Counted from the first letter of the stretch, positions 1 through 10,113 are shown. The stretch is 64,000 nucleotides of DNA from Paenibacillus polymyxa M1 (GCF_000237325.1 NC_017542.1:1495501-1559500), one strand, 5' to 3'. Notes: generated from the sequence alone by a model not told the origin. Numbers and translations: made by a program.

Positions 1-140
1 CCAATGCAGATGGGATTGTTGAATGGAACTGGTTTGTAGGAACAAACACAACACCAGGTCAATGGAGCTTTGTAATTGAAACGGAGGATGGCCGACGTAT
101 TGAGGTTCCGTTTTCTGTGCAGAAGACAACTGATGGATAG
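1..140 (+). CDS. C-terminal fragment of an unknown protein
   Basis: An open frame enters from the left edge (frame 3) and stops with TAG at 138-140, giving about 45 residues. The fragment is rich in aromatic and beta-type residues (EWNWFVG, GQWSFVIET) and looks like the end of an Ig-like or beta-sandwich domain. I do not recognise the family. It sits about 90 bases upstream of a prepilin peptidase gene on the same strand, so it may belong to the same Tad/Flp pilus-like locus; that is inference from position only. Confidence 0.6.
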   Translation, partial: NADGIVEWNWFVGTNTTPGQWSFVIETEDGRRIEVPFSVQKTTDG

Positions 141-228
141 GCTAGATATAGACTTATAGAGATAACTACAATGAAAAATGATTTGGCAGGCCTGCTAATT
201 TTCATTGTTATGAAGGGGGAAGACCGCA

Positions 229-741
229 TTGACATGGATGTATATTGTGTGTGGAGTTCTGCTGGCGATCGCGCTAGTGACAGATTTACGAAGCATGAAA
301 ATCCCTAATAAGCTTACATTGCCCGGTATAGCGGTGGGTTTGCTGTTCAATACTCTGTTCGGAGGCTGGCATGGTTTTTTATTTGCTATTGCTGGTCTTG
401 GCACCGGCTTTGGATTCATGCTGATTTTGTACTGGATGGGAGCAATTGGTGCAGGAGATGTAAAGCTGTTTGGCTTAATTGGAGCATGGACAGGTGCAGC
501 TTTTGCGTGGCAATCGGCTCTATATTCGATTTTTTTTGCAGGCATTATTGGTATAGGGATTTTGCTATGGAGGAGGGAAACCATCATGAGATTACGACGC
601 GTGGCGTTTAATTTAGGAGGATTTTTCCTATTTCGCAGCGGCAAAGCGCTGACTAGTGGGAGAGAAGCGCACCTCAGGTTTCCCTTTATGACGGCAGTCA
701 TTCCAGGAGCGGTCAGCGCTTATCTTTACTTCTTGTCATGA
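229..741 (+). CDS. Prepilin peptidase, A24 family (CpaA/TadV-like)
   Basis: A membrane aspartyl protease of the type IV prepilin peptidase family, which cleaves leader peptides of Flp-type pilins. The 170-residue length fits the short CpaA/TadV class, which lacks the N-methyltransferase domain. Both family aspartates are visible: D19 in VTDLRSMKIPN and D77 in the GAGDVK motif. Hydrophobic segments alternate through the protein, as expected for an inner-membrane enzyme. The start is taken as TTG 229, because an AAGGGGGA site at 213-220 lies 8 bases before it; ATG 238 is an alternative. It precedes an FHA-domain membrane protein, an arrangement common in Tad-like loci of Bacillales. Confidence 0.85.
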   Translation: MTWMYIVCGVLLAIALVTDLRSMKIPNKLTLPGIAVGLLFNTLFGGWHGFLFAIAGLGTGFGFMLILYWMGAIGAGDVKLFGLIGAWTGAAFAWQSALYSIFFAGIIGIGILLWRRETIMRLRRVAFNLGGFFLFRSGKALTSGREAHLRFPFMTAVIPGAVSAYLYFLS

Positions 742-802
742 CGTGTCCGCTTGGGGAGATCATGCTACCTCAGGGGATAAGAATTGTTAAGGAGGTCATG
801 AA

Positions 803-2587
803 TTGTTTGGTTTAAGCAGGGATTTTGCTCGCAATGGCGGGACGTTTATGATTCTAAACAAGGAAGGCGGGCTCAAAACCGATGATTTAAATTCTGTACA
901 GACCCGAATGATGACTGGTAATCGGATTCCCGGTCTGCTGGAACTTAGAATAAAAGAAGTCGATTTTCAGATCGAGTTACATTACGATATTTCGGGGCAA
1001 CGTATGCTTTCCCAAGTATGGAAAGGTGGGAATGTGTCGACTTCTGATTTCTACCTGATTCTTTTTGAAGTGGTAGATGCTCTTCATCGTAGCCCACAAT
1101 ATATGTTAAATATCCGCCAGTTTATTTTGCACGAAGATTACATTTTTATAAGCGGTTCAGGCACAAGGAAGAACGTTAGTTTAACCTATGTTCCTTTGTG
1201 TAGTGTACAGTATACGCAACAAACCGGTAGCTATTTTAAGCAGATGGTTATTCGTTTGATGACTCGTGTGGCTCACCTTCAGGGAGAATCTATACAGCGC
1301 ATACTTGATCTATGCGATAGAAATGAATTTGAGTTGAGCGCGTTGAAGGAACTACTATTACAAGGGATGGCGACTGGTGAACAGAGCATCAGCGGTCAGG
1401 CTGAAGGTAGATCATCTGTTCATTCCTCTCATACCATACAGGATAACGATACAGATCGTGGCGGAAGAACGCACGGCCAAGAACATCGGGAGACTCTGCA
1501 GGAAATTCAGGAGCTTAAGCGAGTCAATCGACTCAAGCAGTCCGCAAAATCAGAGGAGAATGTCGAGGTAGGAGCCGACAACGAAATGGAAAATGAAGAG
1601 GTGGAGCCTAAATCACAAAAATATAAAACATACATTGCTCTCGGATGTCTGCTCGCCTCGGCCATTGTTTGGCGTTATATTTATTTGGATCATCCAGAGA
1701 CGGTTCCCTTGCTTATTTCGATTGTGCTAACTTTAGTGCTTGTCGCTGTTACTTATATAAGCTGGACGGGGAAATTAGAGCGCAATCGAGCTTTATCTCC
1801 TTTTTATAGCGAGGCAGTACCTGTACTGGATTCGGAATGGTTAGGAGCTGCTTCTCCAGCACAGCGAAAAAATGACCGTTATCAGGTAGATAAGCTAACT
1901 GGGTTTGTAGCGGGACGCCATCATCATGACAAGCAATCATCCGATTCAAGTGATCAAGGACAGGAAAGCTGGCGTTGGACTTTTCCAGACTCAGAATCTA
2001 AAAGCATGGAAAGCCGAACGACGGAGGATGGAGGGAAAGTAAGTACAAATTATGACTTGCACGAGCATTCGAGGAAAGGTGCCATGCGGGGAAATGAATT
2101 GGACGACAGCGATACTAGCGAGGCTTATTATAAGTCCTTGTCCGGGGTAACGGAGCTACTCAATACTATATCCAAGCAGGAAACCGTGCTGCTTCGTCCG
2201 GATCAAGAGATACCGAGTCCAACTGTTCAGCACTCGCCGATTGCTTGTTTGGATCGTAAGTTATCTGGGAGTGGAGAAACCGAGCGCATACGGTTGCAGC
2301 CAGACCAATTCGTTGGAGGTAGCTTTATCATCGGAAGAGATCCGCAATTGGTCCAGTTTGTAGAGCATACCGATGGAGTTTCCCGTTCTCATATTGAGCT
2401 TTGTATAGTTACAGGAGGACAAAGCCATATCATTAAAGATTTATCCTCGACGAACGGAACAGTGCTGAATGGAGAGCCTATGGTGCCTTATAAGGAGTAT
2501 ACTATGAAGGATGGAGATACTTTTAAAATCGCTGGAGTCTCTTATATTTATCGATTGGACTCTTTTAAATCCTCTAATGCATCTTGA
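803..2587 (+). CDS. DUF6382-type membrane protein with C-terminal FHA domain
   Basis: 594 residues. The N-terminal 170 or so residues look like the DUF6382 domain often joined to FHA. A charged linker follows, then two membrane segments around residues 275-320, another polar low-complexity linker, and an FHA domain at about 505-590. The FHA core is clear: IIGRDP, SRSHIEL and DLSSTNGTVLNG, the residues that bind phosphothreonine. The start is TTG 803 behind AAGGAGG (789-795, spacing 7); the nearer ATG 798 runs into a stop. The likely role is a phospho-dependent scaffold at the membrane in the Tad/Flp locus. No kinase is seen next to it. Confidence 0.8.
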   Translation: MFGLSRDFARNGGTFMILNKEGGLKTDDLNSVQTRMMTGNRIPGLLELRIKEVDFQIELHYDISGQRMLSQVWKGGNVSTSDFYLILFEVVDALHRSPQYMLNIRQFILHEDYIFISGSGTRKNVSLTYVPLCSVQYTQQTGSYFKQMVIRLMTRVAHLQGESIQRILDLCDRNEFELSALKELLLQGMATGEQSISGQAEGRSSVHSSHTIQDNDTDRGGRTHGQEHRETLQEIQELKRVNRLKQSAKSEENVEVGADNEMENEEVEPKSQKYKTYIALGCLLASAIVWRYIYLDHPETVPLLISIVLTLVLVAVTYISWTGKLERNRALSPFYSEAVPVLDSEWLGAASPAQRKNDRYQVDKLTGFVAGRHHHDKQSSDSSDQGQESWRWTFPDSESKSMESRTTEDGGKVSTNYDLHEHSRKGAMRGNELDDSDTSEAYYKSLSGVTELLNTISKQETVLLRPDQEIPSPTVQHSPIACLDRKLSGSGETERIRLQPDQFVGGSFIIGRDPQLVQFVEHTDGVSRSHIELCIVTGGQSHIIKDLSSTNGTVLNGEPMVPYKEYTMKDGDTFKIAGVSYIYRLDSFKSSNAS

Positions 2588-2611
2588 GTAAACGTTAAAT
2601 GGATATATGTT

Positions 2612-2647
2612 AAGAAGAGGCCTGTTATATTCTGGGCTTCTTTTTTA
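2612..2647 (+). terminator. Intrinsic terminator after FHA gene
   Basis: AAGAAG pairs with CTTCTT with GGCC/GGG around the loop, followed by a T-run at 2640-2646. It lies 25 bases after the FHA stop codon. Confidence 0.6.
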
Positions 2648-2799
2648 TAACTAGAAGACCATTCATAGGCCTAAAACAAGACAACTCAAAGATCTCAAGT
2701 TTAATTGATAGATTATGTCTAAATCAAAAATGAACCCTAAGCTGGTAGAGATACAAAGATATTATCTATCATCCATAGAGTTCATTTTTTAATTCAACG

Positions 2800-3708
2800 C
2801 TACTTGTGAGAAGAATGGAGTTCCTCTAGCGCTTCCTTCAGTGAAGAATACTTAAACTTAAATCCGTGCTCCAGCGCTTTACGCGGTATTACCTTTTGAC
2901 CGTCTAATACAAGCGTGCTCATCTCACCCAATAGCTTTTGGACTAGAAAGCCAGGAACGGGAAACCAGTGCGGACGAAGATATACCTTAGCTACTGTTTT
3001 CCCAAATTGGTCGTTCGTCATGGGGTGTGGTGATGAAGCGTTCACTGCCCCGGAAATCTCTGGTGTATGAATGCAGTACGAGATCAGACGAACGATATCG
3101 GCAATATGAATCCAACTTATCCATTGATGGCCGCTACCTATTTTTCCGCCGAATCCGAAGACGTAAGGCATCTTCATGAGTGGAAATGCTCCTTTTTTTC
3201 TATCCAGCACTAGGCTGATGCGTAACTTAATTAGACGGGCATCGGCAGGGTAGGCGTTGGTAGCTTCCTCCCATTGCTCAACCACCTGAGACAGAAAATC
3301 ATTCGAACGGCGCGGACTTTTTTCGTCAAATGTTTCGGTCAGGGAGGTACCATAGGCGGCAACAGCCGAAGCCTGAATGATAACTTCCGGTTTTTTTTGC
3401 AGAGCATTCAATGCTTGAGCCAACCGGGCAACGGACAGCAGTCGTGATTGAAGAATTCTTTGTTTGGACTTGTCCGTCCAGCGCTGATTCAGCGTTTCAC
3501 CTGCTAAATTAATGACCGCATCTGTACCTTCCAGTAATTCAGGCTTTTGTTTTAATTCGTTCCAGCTCATATACTGCAAGCGAGGGCTCGCTTCATGTCC
3601 AACCAGCGGCTTGCGGGTAATGACTTTCACGGTATATCCGTCATCTAGCAGACTTTTGACCAGTGCACTCCCCACCAATCCAGTTCCTCCGCATACGATG
3701 ATATTCAT
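2800..3708 (-). CDS. TIGR01777 family epimerase (SDR39U1/YfcH-like)
   Basis: Extended short-chain dehydrogenase of about 302 residues. The N-terminal Rossmann motif is CGGTGLVGSAL. The C-terminal end (IPRKALEHGFKFKYSSLKEALEEL) matches the DUF1731 tail typical of this family. The start is set at ATG 3708 rather than the longer frame at 3732, because AAGGAG (complement of 3718-3723) lies 9 bases before it. The substrate is unknown for the family. It is monocistronic, with the neighbouring genes on the other strand. Confidence 0.85.
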   Translation of the reverse strand: MNIIVCGGTGLVGSALVKSLLDDGYTVKVITRKPLVGHEASPRLQYMSWNELKQKPELLEGTDAVINLAGETLNQRWTDKSKQRILQSRLLSVARLAQALNALQKKPEVIIQASAVAAYGTSLTETFDEKSPRRSNDFLSQVVEQWEEATNAYPADARLIKLRISLVLDRKKGAFPLMKMPYVFGFGGKIGSGHQWISWIHIADIVRLISYCIHTPEISGAVNASSPHPMTNDQFGKTVAKVYLRPHWFPVPGFLVQKLLGEMSTLVLDGQKVIPRKALEHGFKFKYSSLKEALEELHSSHK

Positions 3709-3921
3709 GGAGTTATTCTCCTTCCAATTCAAAAAATGTTTCTGTTATAAAATATAACCCTTTCTGATACAAAAGCTTCATATTGAATGTATCTGGTGTA
3801 CGCAAAAGAAAGTCCATTCATGCTTTAATCTACCTACATTTCAATAACATATATTCTGATGTGCGCTATGTCTGTAGGTTCCCTTAGGGAGTCACCTAAA
3901 AAAGTTGCCATAAACGCTATG

Positions 3922-3950
3922 TTGTTTGATTTCAATAATCACGTTAAAAT
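3922..3950 (+). promoter_or_regulatory. Candidate sigma-A promoter for nfo-purU
   Basis: TTGTTT at 3922-3927, 17-base spacer, TAAAAT at 3945-3950. The start codon of nfo follows 52 bases later. The -35 box is weak, so this is tentative. Confidence 0.35.
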
Positions 3951-4002
3951 GAATAAATTAAAATAAGACAAGCATAACAGGATAGGGGGATGAATCAAAA
4001 TC

Positions 4003-5130
4003 ATGCTGAAAATTGGTTCTCATGTGTCTTTCTCGGACAAGGGTCTGCTCAGCGCTACAAAAGAAGCGTCTTCTTACGGGTCCAGCTCGTTTATGATATA
4101 CACGGGGGCACCGCAAAACACGCGCCGTAAGCCGATGGAGTCCATGTATTTAGAGGAAGGCAAGCAGCTAATGGCGGAAAAGGGAATGGAAGATATCGTG
4201 GTGCATGCTCCGTATATCATCAATCTCGGCTCCTACAAAGAAAATACCTATGAGCTTGCGGTCAGCTTTCTTCAGGAGGAAATTCGGCGCACACATGCGA
4301 TTGGTGTGAAAAATATCGTGCTGCATCCGGGGGCTTTTACAGATAAAGATGCAGAGTACGGAATTAGGCGAATTGCCGATGGTTTGAACGAGGTACTGAA
4401 CGGTGTGAAGGAGACAGATGTCAACATTGCACTTGAAACGATGGCTGGCAAAGGCACAGAAATGGGTCGTAGCTTTGAGGAAATTGCCTCCATTATAGAT
4501 AAAGTAGAGCGCAACGAGCGTCTGACGGTTTGTATGGACACCTGTCACATTCATGATGCGGGTTATGACATTGTCAATGATTTGGACGGTGTACTGGAGC
4601 AGTTTGACCGTATTGTCGGCTTGAATCGCATCCAAGTTGTTCACATAAATGACAGCAAAAACCCGGTTGGCGCTCATAAAGACCGCCATACTCCGATTGG
4701 ATCAGGCTGGATTGGTTATCAGACTATTCATAATGTGGTACATCATGAAGCACTTCAAGGACGTCCGTTTATTTTGGAGACACCGTGGATTGGAAAAGAA
4801 GCCAAAACTCAACGACCAATGTATGAAGTTGAGATTGCTTTGCTTCGTGGTAATGTAAAGGAACGCTTTGGAGATGAGTTTTTGGGTCAGGTGGAGCAGC
4901 TGCATTCGTTTTTCAAAAAACAGGATGTGGATGTCCGTAAATTTGTACTGGACACCTGGACTCTGCTGAAAAATGATGCCAAAGCAAGAAAAGCAGACCC
5001 ACGTGAGCCGCTGGAGCGTCTGTATGACATGATAACGGAAGCAGGACTGTTTCCAGAGATGAGCGAAGAACACATTAATCAACGGTTGATTGCCTGTTTT
5101 GCCGGTAGTCATCTGCCAGTGACGGTATAA
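4003..5130 (+). CDS. nfo: Deoxyribonuclease IV (AP endonuclease) with C-terminal extension
   Basis: Apurinic/apyrimidinic endonuclease of the TIM-barrel, three-metal Nfo family, acting in base excision repair. Metal-site motifs are in order: [49 protein letters not shown] and ILETPW. The catalytic core ends near residue 283 (ALLRG), the usual length for Nfo. About 92 further residues follow that are not part of the standard enzyme; they are charged and partly helical ([29 protein letters not shown]). AGGGGGA at 3984-3990 serves ATG 4003. purU starts 22 bases after the stop and probably shares its transcript. Confidence 0.92.
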   Translation: MLKIGSHVSFSDKGLLSATKEASSYGSSSFMIYTGAPQNTRRKPMESMYLEEGKQLMAEKGMEDIVVHAPYIINLGSYKENTYELAVSFLQEEIRRTHAIGVKNIVLHPGAFTDKDAEYGIRRIADGLNEVLNGVKETDVNIALETMAGKGTEMGRSFEEIASIIDKVERNERLTVCMDTCHIHDAGYDIVNDLDGVLEQFDRIVGLNRIQVVHINDSKNPVGAHKDRHTPIGSGWIGYQTIHNVVHHEALQGRPFILETPWIGKEAKTQRPMYEVEIALLRGNVKERFGDEFLGQVEQLHSFFKKQDVDVRKFVLDTWTLLKNDAKARKADPREPLERLYDMITEAGLFPEMSEEHINQRLIACFAGSHLPVTV

Positions 5131-5152
5131 GATAAGGGGGACTAATAGCCAC

Positions 5153-6052
5153 ATGGAACTTCACGTAAAACATCAGCCAAACAGCACTGTATCTACACAT
5201 GAAAACCGTGCGCGCATGCTTGTATCTTGTCCAGATGGGCCAGGTATTGTAGCGACTGTGTCCCGCTTTTTGTACGAGCATGGGGCCAATATCGTTCAAT
5301 CTGACCAATATACAATGGACCCGTCCGGCGGTATGTTTTTTATGCGGATTGAATTCGATCTGCCAAATTTGAGTGCAGCTCAGTCGCAATTGGAGCAGGA
5401 CTTTGTCGCTGTTGCTGAGCAATTCCGTATGGAGTGGACGATTTCTGCGGTCAGCCGCAAGAAAAAACTAGCTATTTTCGTTTCCAAAGAAGATCACTGT
5501 CTGGTAGAACTGCTGTGGCAATGGCAGGCAGGCGATCTGGATGCGGATATTGCATTGGTGGTTAGTAATCATCCGGATATGAAGGAGTATGTGGAATCCT
5601 TTGGCATTCCATATCACCATATCCCGGTGACAGCCGATACGAAGCCAGAGGCAGAGCGCCGTCAGCTAGAGGTCATTGGCGAAGAGATTGATGTGATCAT
5701 TTTGGCTAGGTATATGCAGATTATTTCGCCTAAGTTTATTGAGCATTATCGCAACCGGATTATCAATATCCATCATTCCTTTCTACCTGCATTCGTGGGT
5801 GGCAAGCCGTATGCCCAAGCTTATAATCGTGGTGTGAAAATTATTGGTGCTACTGCGCATTATGTAACCGAGGAATTGGACGGTGGTCCGATCATTGAGC
5901 AGGACGTACAGCGGGTAAGCCACGGAGATGATGTAAATGAGCTAAAACGGATCGGTCGTACTATTGAACGGGTCGTGTTGGCAAGAGCCGTGAAGTGGCA
6001 TACTGAGGATCGTATACTGGTTCATGAGAACAAAACGGTCGTTTTTAATTGA
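5153..6052 (+). CDS. purU: Formyltetrahydrofolate deformylase
   Basis: Hydrolyses 10-formyl-THF to formate and THF, balancing one-carbon pools for purine synthesis. 299 residues, the normal length. An N-terminal ACT domain (about 15-95, starting LVSCPDGPGIVATVSRFL) precedes a formyltransferase fold. The catalytic region is INIHHSFLPAFVGGKPY with the later HYVTEELDGGPIIEQDV. It lies 22 bases after nfo with AAGGGGG at 5134-5140 and ends at a strong terminator. Confidence 0.95.
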   Translation: MELHVKHQPNSTVSTHENRARMLVSCPDGPGIVATVSRFLYEHGANIVQSDQYTMDPSGGMFFMRIEFDLPNLSAAQSQLEQDFVAVAEQFRMEWTISAVSRKKKLAIFVSKEDHCLVELLWQWQAGDLDADIALVVSNHPDMKEYVESFGIPYHHIPVTADTKPEAERRQLEVIGEEIDVIILARYMQIISPKFIEHYRNRIINIHHSFLPAFVGGKPYAQAYNRGVKIIGATAHYVTEELDGGPIIEQDVQRVSHGDDVNELKRIGRTIERVVLARAVKWHTEDRILVHENKTVVFN

Positions 6053-6100
6053 ACTTAAAAATTTCAAATTGATGAACTTGCGAGTATACCTTTTGGATTA

Positions 6101-6136
6101 AACAAAGCCCAGTGCATAATGGGCTTTGTTTTTTTG
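6101..6136 (+). terminator. Intrinsic terminator after purU
   Basis: Ten-base perfect stem (ACAAAGCCCA / TGGGCTTTGT), 8-base loop and a seven-T run. Confidence 0.9.
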
Positions 6137-6282
6137 TTTGGGGTATTTGCATTATTTCTGGGCCCTATATAAATTTTTTTACGATTTCATTATTTTTTAA
6201 ATGATGTTAATACATAACGGGTATATTGATATGAGGGCTGTACAATATTTCGACCATTTCGACAATCATCTTTACAAACAAT

Positions 6283-6312
6283 CTGGCAAACTTCCACGGC
6301 AAATGGTACAAT
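6283..6312 (+). promoter_or_regulatory. Candidate promoter for tkt
   Basis: CTGGCA, 18-base spacer, TACAAT preceded by TGG (extended -10). It implies a leader of about 135 bases before the transketolase start. Confidence 0.35.
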
Positions 6313-6453
6313 ACTTATGAGTGTATAAGTCATATTGAAACATTCAAGCAGATTCACTCACTTCAATAGTCTCTGTTTCTATATGAGACGGTGATTTTGA
6401 AGAGTATGACCGAATGCAATTGACATACTTCATACAATATGAGGAGGCAAACC

Positions 6454-8499
6454 ATGACTGACCAGAATCAAGCGATTCAAAAGGATGAAAACTCCACTAT
6501 CGACAATTTGTCCATCACAACAATTCGTACGTTGGCAATTGATGCCATCGAGAAAGCAAATTCAGGACACCCTGGTATGCCGATGGGCTCCGCGCCAATG
6601 GGCTACCAACTTTTTGCTAAAACAATGAACCATAACCCAGATCGCCCAACATGGGTGAACCGTGACCGTTTTGTACTGTCTGCAGGACACGGTTCCATGT
6701 TGCTTTACAGCCTTCTGCACCTGAGCGGATATGATCTGCCTATGGAAGAGCTGAAGCAATTCCGTCAATGGGGCAGCCTTACACCGGGTCACCCTGAGTT
6801 TGGACACACTGCAGGTGTAGATGCTACAACTGGACCTCTGGGACAAGGTTTAGCAATGTCCGTAGGTATGGCTATGGCAGAAGCACAACTGGGTGCAACA
6901 TATAATAAAGACGAATTTAAAGTTGTGGATCACTTCACATATGCTATTTGTGGCGATGGCGATCTAATGGAAGGTATTTCCCACGAAGCTGCTTCGCTGG
7001 CTGGTCGCCTTCAACTGGGTAAGCTGATCGTATTGTTTGATTCCAATGATATTACACTGGATGGCAAGCTTAATCTGTCTTCTTCCGAGAGTGTTGCCAA
7101 ACGCTTTGAAGCTTACAACTGGCAAGTGCTGCGCGTAGAAGATGGTAATGATCTTCCAGCGATCCAAAAAGCAATTGAAGAAGCACAAGCCGACTCGACT
7201 CGTCCTACGTTGATTGAAGTAAAAACAGTCATCGGTTACGGAAGCCCGAACAAACAAGGTAAAGGCGGACACGGCGGTACTCATGGTTCCCCGCTGGGAG
7301 CAGAAGAAGCTAAACTGACTAAAGAATTCTACAAATGGGTATACGAAGAGGATTTCCACGTACCACAAGAGGTTCGCGAGCACTTTGCTAAAGTAAAAGA
7401 GCGTGGTATCGCTGCTAATAAAGCATGGGATGAACAATTTGCGAAATACAAAGCGGCTCACCCTGATTTGGCAGCTCAGTTCGAAACAGCTGTAAACGGC
7501 GATCTTCCAGAAGGTTGGGATCGTGATCTTCCGAAATACTCCACAGAAGACAAAGCAGTTTCAACTCGTGTAGCTTCTGGTAATGCATTGAACGGATTGG
7601 CTCCAAACGTTCCTTTCCTGACAGGCGGATCTGCTGACCTGGAAAGCTCCACAATGACACACTTGAACAACCTGACGAACTTTACGCCAGAAGACTACGC
7701 TGGCCGTAATATTTACTTCGGTATTCGCGAGTTTGGTATGGCTGCTGCAATGAACGGTATGGCGTTGCACCAAGGTGTAAAAGTATTTGGCGGTACATTC
7801 TTCGTATTTACAGATTATCTGCGTCCGGCCGTTCGTCTGGCAGCTCTGATGGGATTGCCTGTAACCTACGTTCTGACTCACGACAGTATTGCTGTTGGTG
7901 AAGATGGTCCAACTCATGAGCCGATTGAACAATTGGCTTCTCTGCGTATTATTCCGAACCTGACGGTCATTCGTCCGGCTGACGGTAATGAAACTTCTGC
8001 TGCTTGGGCTTACACGCTGGAAAACAAGAAAAACCCGGTTGCACTGGTATTGACTCGTCAAAACCTGCCAATCCTGGCTGCTACTGCTGAGCATGCACGT
8101 GAAGGTATCAAACGCGGTGCTTATGTGGTTGCAGATGCAGCAGACGGCAAACCGGTTGCTCAAATTCTGGCTACAGGCTCCGAAGTACAACTGGCTGTTA
8201 AAGCACAGGAAGCACTGGCTGAACAAGGTATTCAAGTACGCGTTATCAGCTTCCCAAGCTGGGATCTGTTCGAAAAACAAGACAAAGCTTACAAAGATTC
8301 CGTTCTGCTGCCTGAAGTTAAAGCTCGTTTGGCTGTAGAAATGGCGTATCCACTGGGATGGGAAAAATATGTTGGCGACCAAGGCGACATTCTTGGTATC
8401 AGCACATTTGGCGCATCCGCTCCTGGTGACCGCGTAATTAAGGAATACGGCTTTACAGTAGAGAACGTTGTAAGCCGTGTAAAAGCTTTGTTGAAATAA
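6454..8499 (+). CDS. tkt: Transketolase
   Basis: Thiamine-diphosphate enzyme of the non-oxidative pentose phosphate pathway, moving two-carbon units between sugar phosphates. 681 residues from ATG 6454, which has GAGGAGG at 6441-6447 with spacing 6; the upstream in-frame start at 6439 has no such site. The ThDP motif CGDGDLMEG lies near residue 155. The substrate histidines are in SGHPGMPMG and GHGSML. The Pyr-domain and C-terminal domain are complete, ending [10 protein letters not shown]. Codon use (CGT, GGT, CTG, many A/T-ending sense codons) suggests high expression. Single gene with its own hairpin. Confidence 0.97.
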   Translation: MTDQNQAIQKDENSTIDNLSITTIRTLAIDAIEKANSGHPGMPMGSAPMGYQLFAKTMNHNPDRPTWVNRDRFVLSAGHGSMLLYSLLHLSGYDLPMEELKQFRQWGSLTPGHPEFGHTAGVDATTGPLGQGLAMSVGMAMAEAQLGATYNKDEFKVVDHFTYAICGDGDLMEGISHEAASLAGRLQLGKLIVLFDSNDITLDGKLNLSSSESVAKRFEAYNWQVLRVEDGNDLPAIQKAIEEAQADSTRPTLIEVKTVIGYGSPNKQGKGGHGGTHGSPLGAEEAKLTKEFYKWVYEEDFHVPQEVREHFAKVKERGIAANKAWDEQFAKYKAAHPDLAAQFETAVNGDLPEGWDRDLPKYSTEDKAVSTRVASGNALNGLAPNVPFLTGGSADLESSTMTHLNNLTNFTPEDYAGRNIYFGIREFGMAAAMNGMALHQGVKVFGGTFFVFTDYLRPAVRLAALMGLPVTYVLTHDSIAVGEDGPTHEPIEQLASLRIIPNLTVIRPADGNETSAAWAYTLENKKNPVALVLTRQNLPILAATAEHAREGIKRGAYVVADAADGKPVAQILATGSEVQLAVKAQEALAEQGIQVRVISFPSWDLFEKQDKAYKDSVLLPEVKARLAVEMAYPLGWEKYVGDQGDILGISTFGASAPGDRVIKEYGFTVENVVSRVKALLK

Positions 8500-8596
8500 A
8501 ACACTGGAGCATCAGCAATTAGGAAGAGTTTGTCCATAAAGCAATGATCGTGTATTGCTGACAAACGACCTACCTGATCGTGGCAATCCATGTATT

Positions 8597-8640
8597 ACAA
8601 ACAGTCGTAACCTGAGTAAGGCTTACGGCTGTTTGTTTCA
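8597..8640 (+). terminator. Probable terminator after tkt
   Basis: A 14-base stem with one G-T pair (8597-8610 with 8623-8636) and a 12-base loop. The following T-tract is short (TTTC), so efficiency is uncertain. Confidence 0.55.
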
Positions 8641-8716
8641 TACATTTGTATTTTCGAAAAAATGACTTTTGGATTATCAGTCTATAGAGTACGCAGATAC
8701 AGTGTGTATTTTCATA

Positions 8717-8746
8717 CTGAAACTGGAATCCAAATTATGTTATGAT
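8717..8746 (+). promoter_or_regulatory. Candidate promoter for ppnP
   Basis: CTGAAA (8717-8722), 18-base spacer, TATGAT (8741-8746), 44 bases before the start codon. Confidence 0.4.
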
Positions 8747-8790
8747 GCACCATATTCATTCACCATTGAGAGCAGATGAGGGGATAACGA

Positions 8791-9105
8791 ATGACACAGT
8801 TCGATGGAGTAAGCGTAATTAAAAAAGCAAATGTTTATTATGATGGTCAGGTTACAAGTCGTACAGTTATCTTGGGTGACGGCAGTAAGGTAACACTGGG
8901 GATTATGTTGCCGGGAACGTACGAGTTCGGGACGGATTCCCGTGAGATCATGGAGATTTTGGCAGGGGACCTGAGAGTGTTGCTTCCAGGTACCGAGGAA
9001 TGGCTGGAAATACAAGGTACATCAACCTTTCATGTGCCTGCAAAGTCTTCCTTCAAGCTGGAAGTACGAAGTGTAACGGATTATTGCTGTTCTTATCCGG
9101 AATAA
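8791..9105 (+). CDS. ppnP: Pyrimidine/purine nucleoside phosphorylase (DUF1255)
   Basis: Small single-domain cupin of 104 residues, the full family length. Family sequence features include [25 protein letters not shown] and [13 protein letters not shown]. The characterised E. coli relative phosphorolyses several purine and pyrimidine nucleosides; here the role is assigned by similarity. ATG 8791 is preceded by GATGAGGGGAT. It stands alone between tkt and a convergent dehydrogenase gene. Confidence 0.88.
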   Translation: MTQFDGVSVIKKANVYYDGQVTSRTVILGDGSKVTLGIMLPGTYEFGTDSREIMEILAGDLRVLLPGTEEWLEIQGTSTFHVPAKSSFKLEVRSVTDYCCSYPE

Positions 9106-9116
9106 TTAACTGAAAA

Positions 9117-9156
9117 GGGTAAGAGCACTCAAGCTACAAGCCAAGTGTTCTTACCC
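9117..9156. terminator. Bidirectional hairpin between convergent genes
   Basis: GGGTAAGAGCACT pairs with AGTGTTCTTACCC (one G-T). On the minus strand the stem is followed by TTTTC, so it mainly serves the dehydrogenase gene; on the plus strand there is no T-run. Confidence 0.6.
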
Positions 9157-9213
9157 TAAAGCTGTGTCATAAGTACAAATGCACAGCAGAATGGTTACAA
9201 AGAAAAGTCCAGC

Positions 9214-10113
9214 TTACTCAAGAGGCTGACCACCAATGGTGCGGCCAATCCATGCTTCGTATGTCTTTACGACGGCAGATAGATCCTCATCGCCGTAGCC
9301 TTGTGTTTGTCCGGCTTGAAACAAGCTTTTGGCAATGGACAACATAGGCGTAGGGATGGACAGGCTGTCTGTTAGTGAGGCAGCGAGCTTCAAATCCTTG
9401 AGCATCAGAGCAAGTGAGAACTGGTTGCTAAAATCATGCTCGATGATTTTGCGCCCTTTCAGGTCAGCGGCCTTGCTACCTGCCGATCCGAGCTGTACCA
9501 ATTCTAGGAAGCTGTCTGCTGGAATGCCGGATTTAGCCGCAATAGCAAAGCCTTCAGCCAGAGCGAGGTTATTTATACCGACCATCGTATTGTGAGCAAG
9601 CTTGGCTACGGCCCCGCTACCGTTTGGTCCCATATGGAGCACTTTTTTGCCCAAGGTATCAAAAACATCTGATTGTGCCGCAATCGCTTCTGCGTGACCG
9701 CCGACCATGAACACGAGTGTTCCATCAACAGCGGCAGGCTTGCTGCCTGTTACAGGTGCGTCAATGAAGGAGCAGCCCAGCTTGTCCGCCTCAGCGGCCA
9801 GTTGTTTAACTAACTCAGGTGAAATCGTGCTGTTGTCCATCACGGTCATGCCAGCCGTAAGACCAGCAAACACGCCGTCCTGACCGTAATAGACGTCACG
9901 TATTGATTGATCATCGCTGACCATGGTAATGACCAGGTGCTGCCCTTCGGCCGCTTCGCGAGGGGTTGAAGCTGTACGTGCGCCTTGCTCTATCAAGGGT
10001 TCGCAGCGCGAAGCGGTACGATTATAAACTGTGACTCCGAATCCCTGCTTTAGCAGATTGGATGCCATCGGGGCGCCCATGGTGCCCAGTCCGATAAATC
10101 CGATGTTTTTCAT
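9214..10113 (-). CDS. NAD(P)-dependent beta-hydroxyacid dehydrogenase (MmsB/GarR family)
   Basis: 299 residues. N-terminal dinucleotide-binding motif GFIGLGTMGAPMASNLLKQG, substrate loop DAPVTGSKPAA and the helix with the catalytic lysine in AKLAHNTMVG. This is the 3-hydroxyisobutyrate/tartronate semialdehyde reductase family; substrate cannot be told from sequence, and neither valine-catabolic nor glyoxylate genes are nearby. AAAGGTGAT lies 6 bases before ATG 10113. The 250-base region between it and pgi is divergent and must hold promoters for both; I could not place them well. Confidence 0.88.
   Translation of the reverse strand: MKNIGFIGLGTMGAPMASNLLKQGFGVTVYNRTASRCEPLIEQGARTASTPREAAEGQHLVITMVSDDQSIRDVYYGQDGVFAGLTAGMTVMDNSTISPELVKQLAAEADKLGCSFIDAPVTGSKPAAVDGTLVFMVGGHAEAIAAQSDVFDTLGKKVLHMGPNGSGAVAKLAHNTMVGINNLALAEGFAIAAKSGIPADSFLELVQLGSAGSKAADLKGRKIIEHDFSNQFSLALMLKDLKLAASLTDSLSIPTPMLSIAKSLFQAGQTQGYGDEDLSAVVKTYEAWIGRTIGGQPLE

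Larger units (their letters stand above)
6053..6453 (+). other. Intergenic region purU-tkt (401 bases)
   Basis: The first 85 bases carry the purU terminator. The rest is AT-rich with a candidate extended -10 promoter near 6283-6312 and a long untranslated leader for transketolase. I see no ORF, riboswitch or repeat in it. Confidence 0.6.

Noticed and set aside
171..305. 45-codon ORF from ATG 171 overlapping the prepilin peptidase start
   Set aside because: No ribosome site, and it overlaps a well-supported gene in another frame.
6420..6425. TTGACA as a -35 box for tkt
   Set aside because: No -10 box at the right distance; it falls on the ribosome site instead.
7561..8382. Long minus-strand ORF inside transketolase
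   Set aside because: Antisense to a strongly supported gene; its composition follows the codon bias of tkt and no motif is seen.
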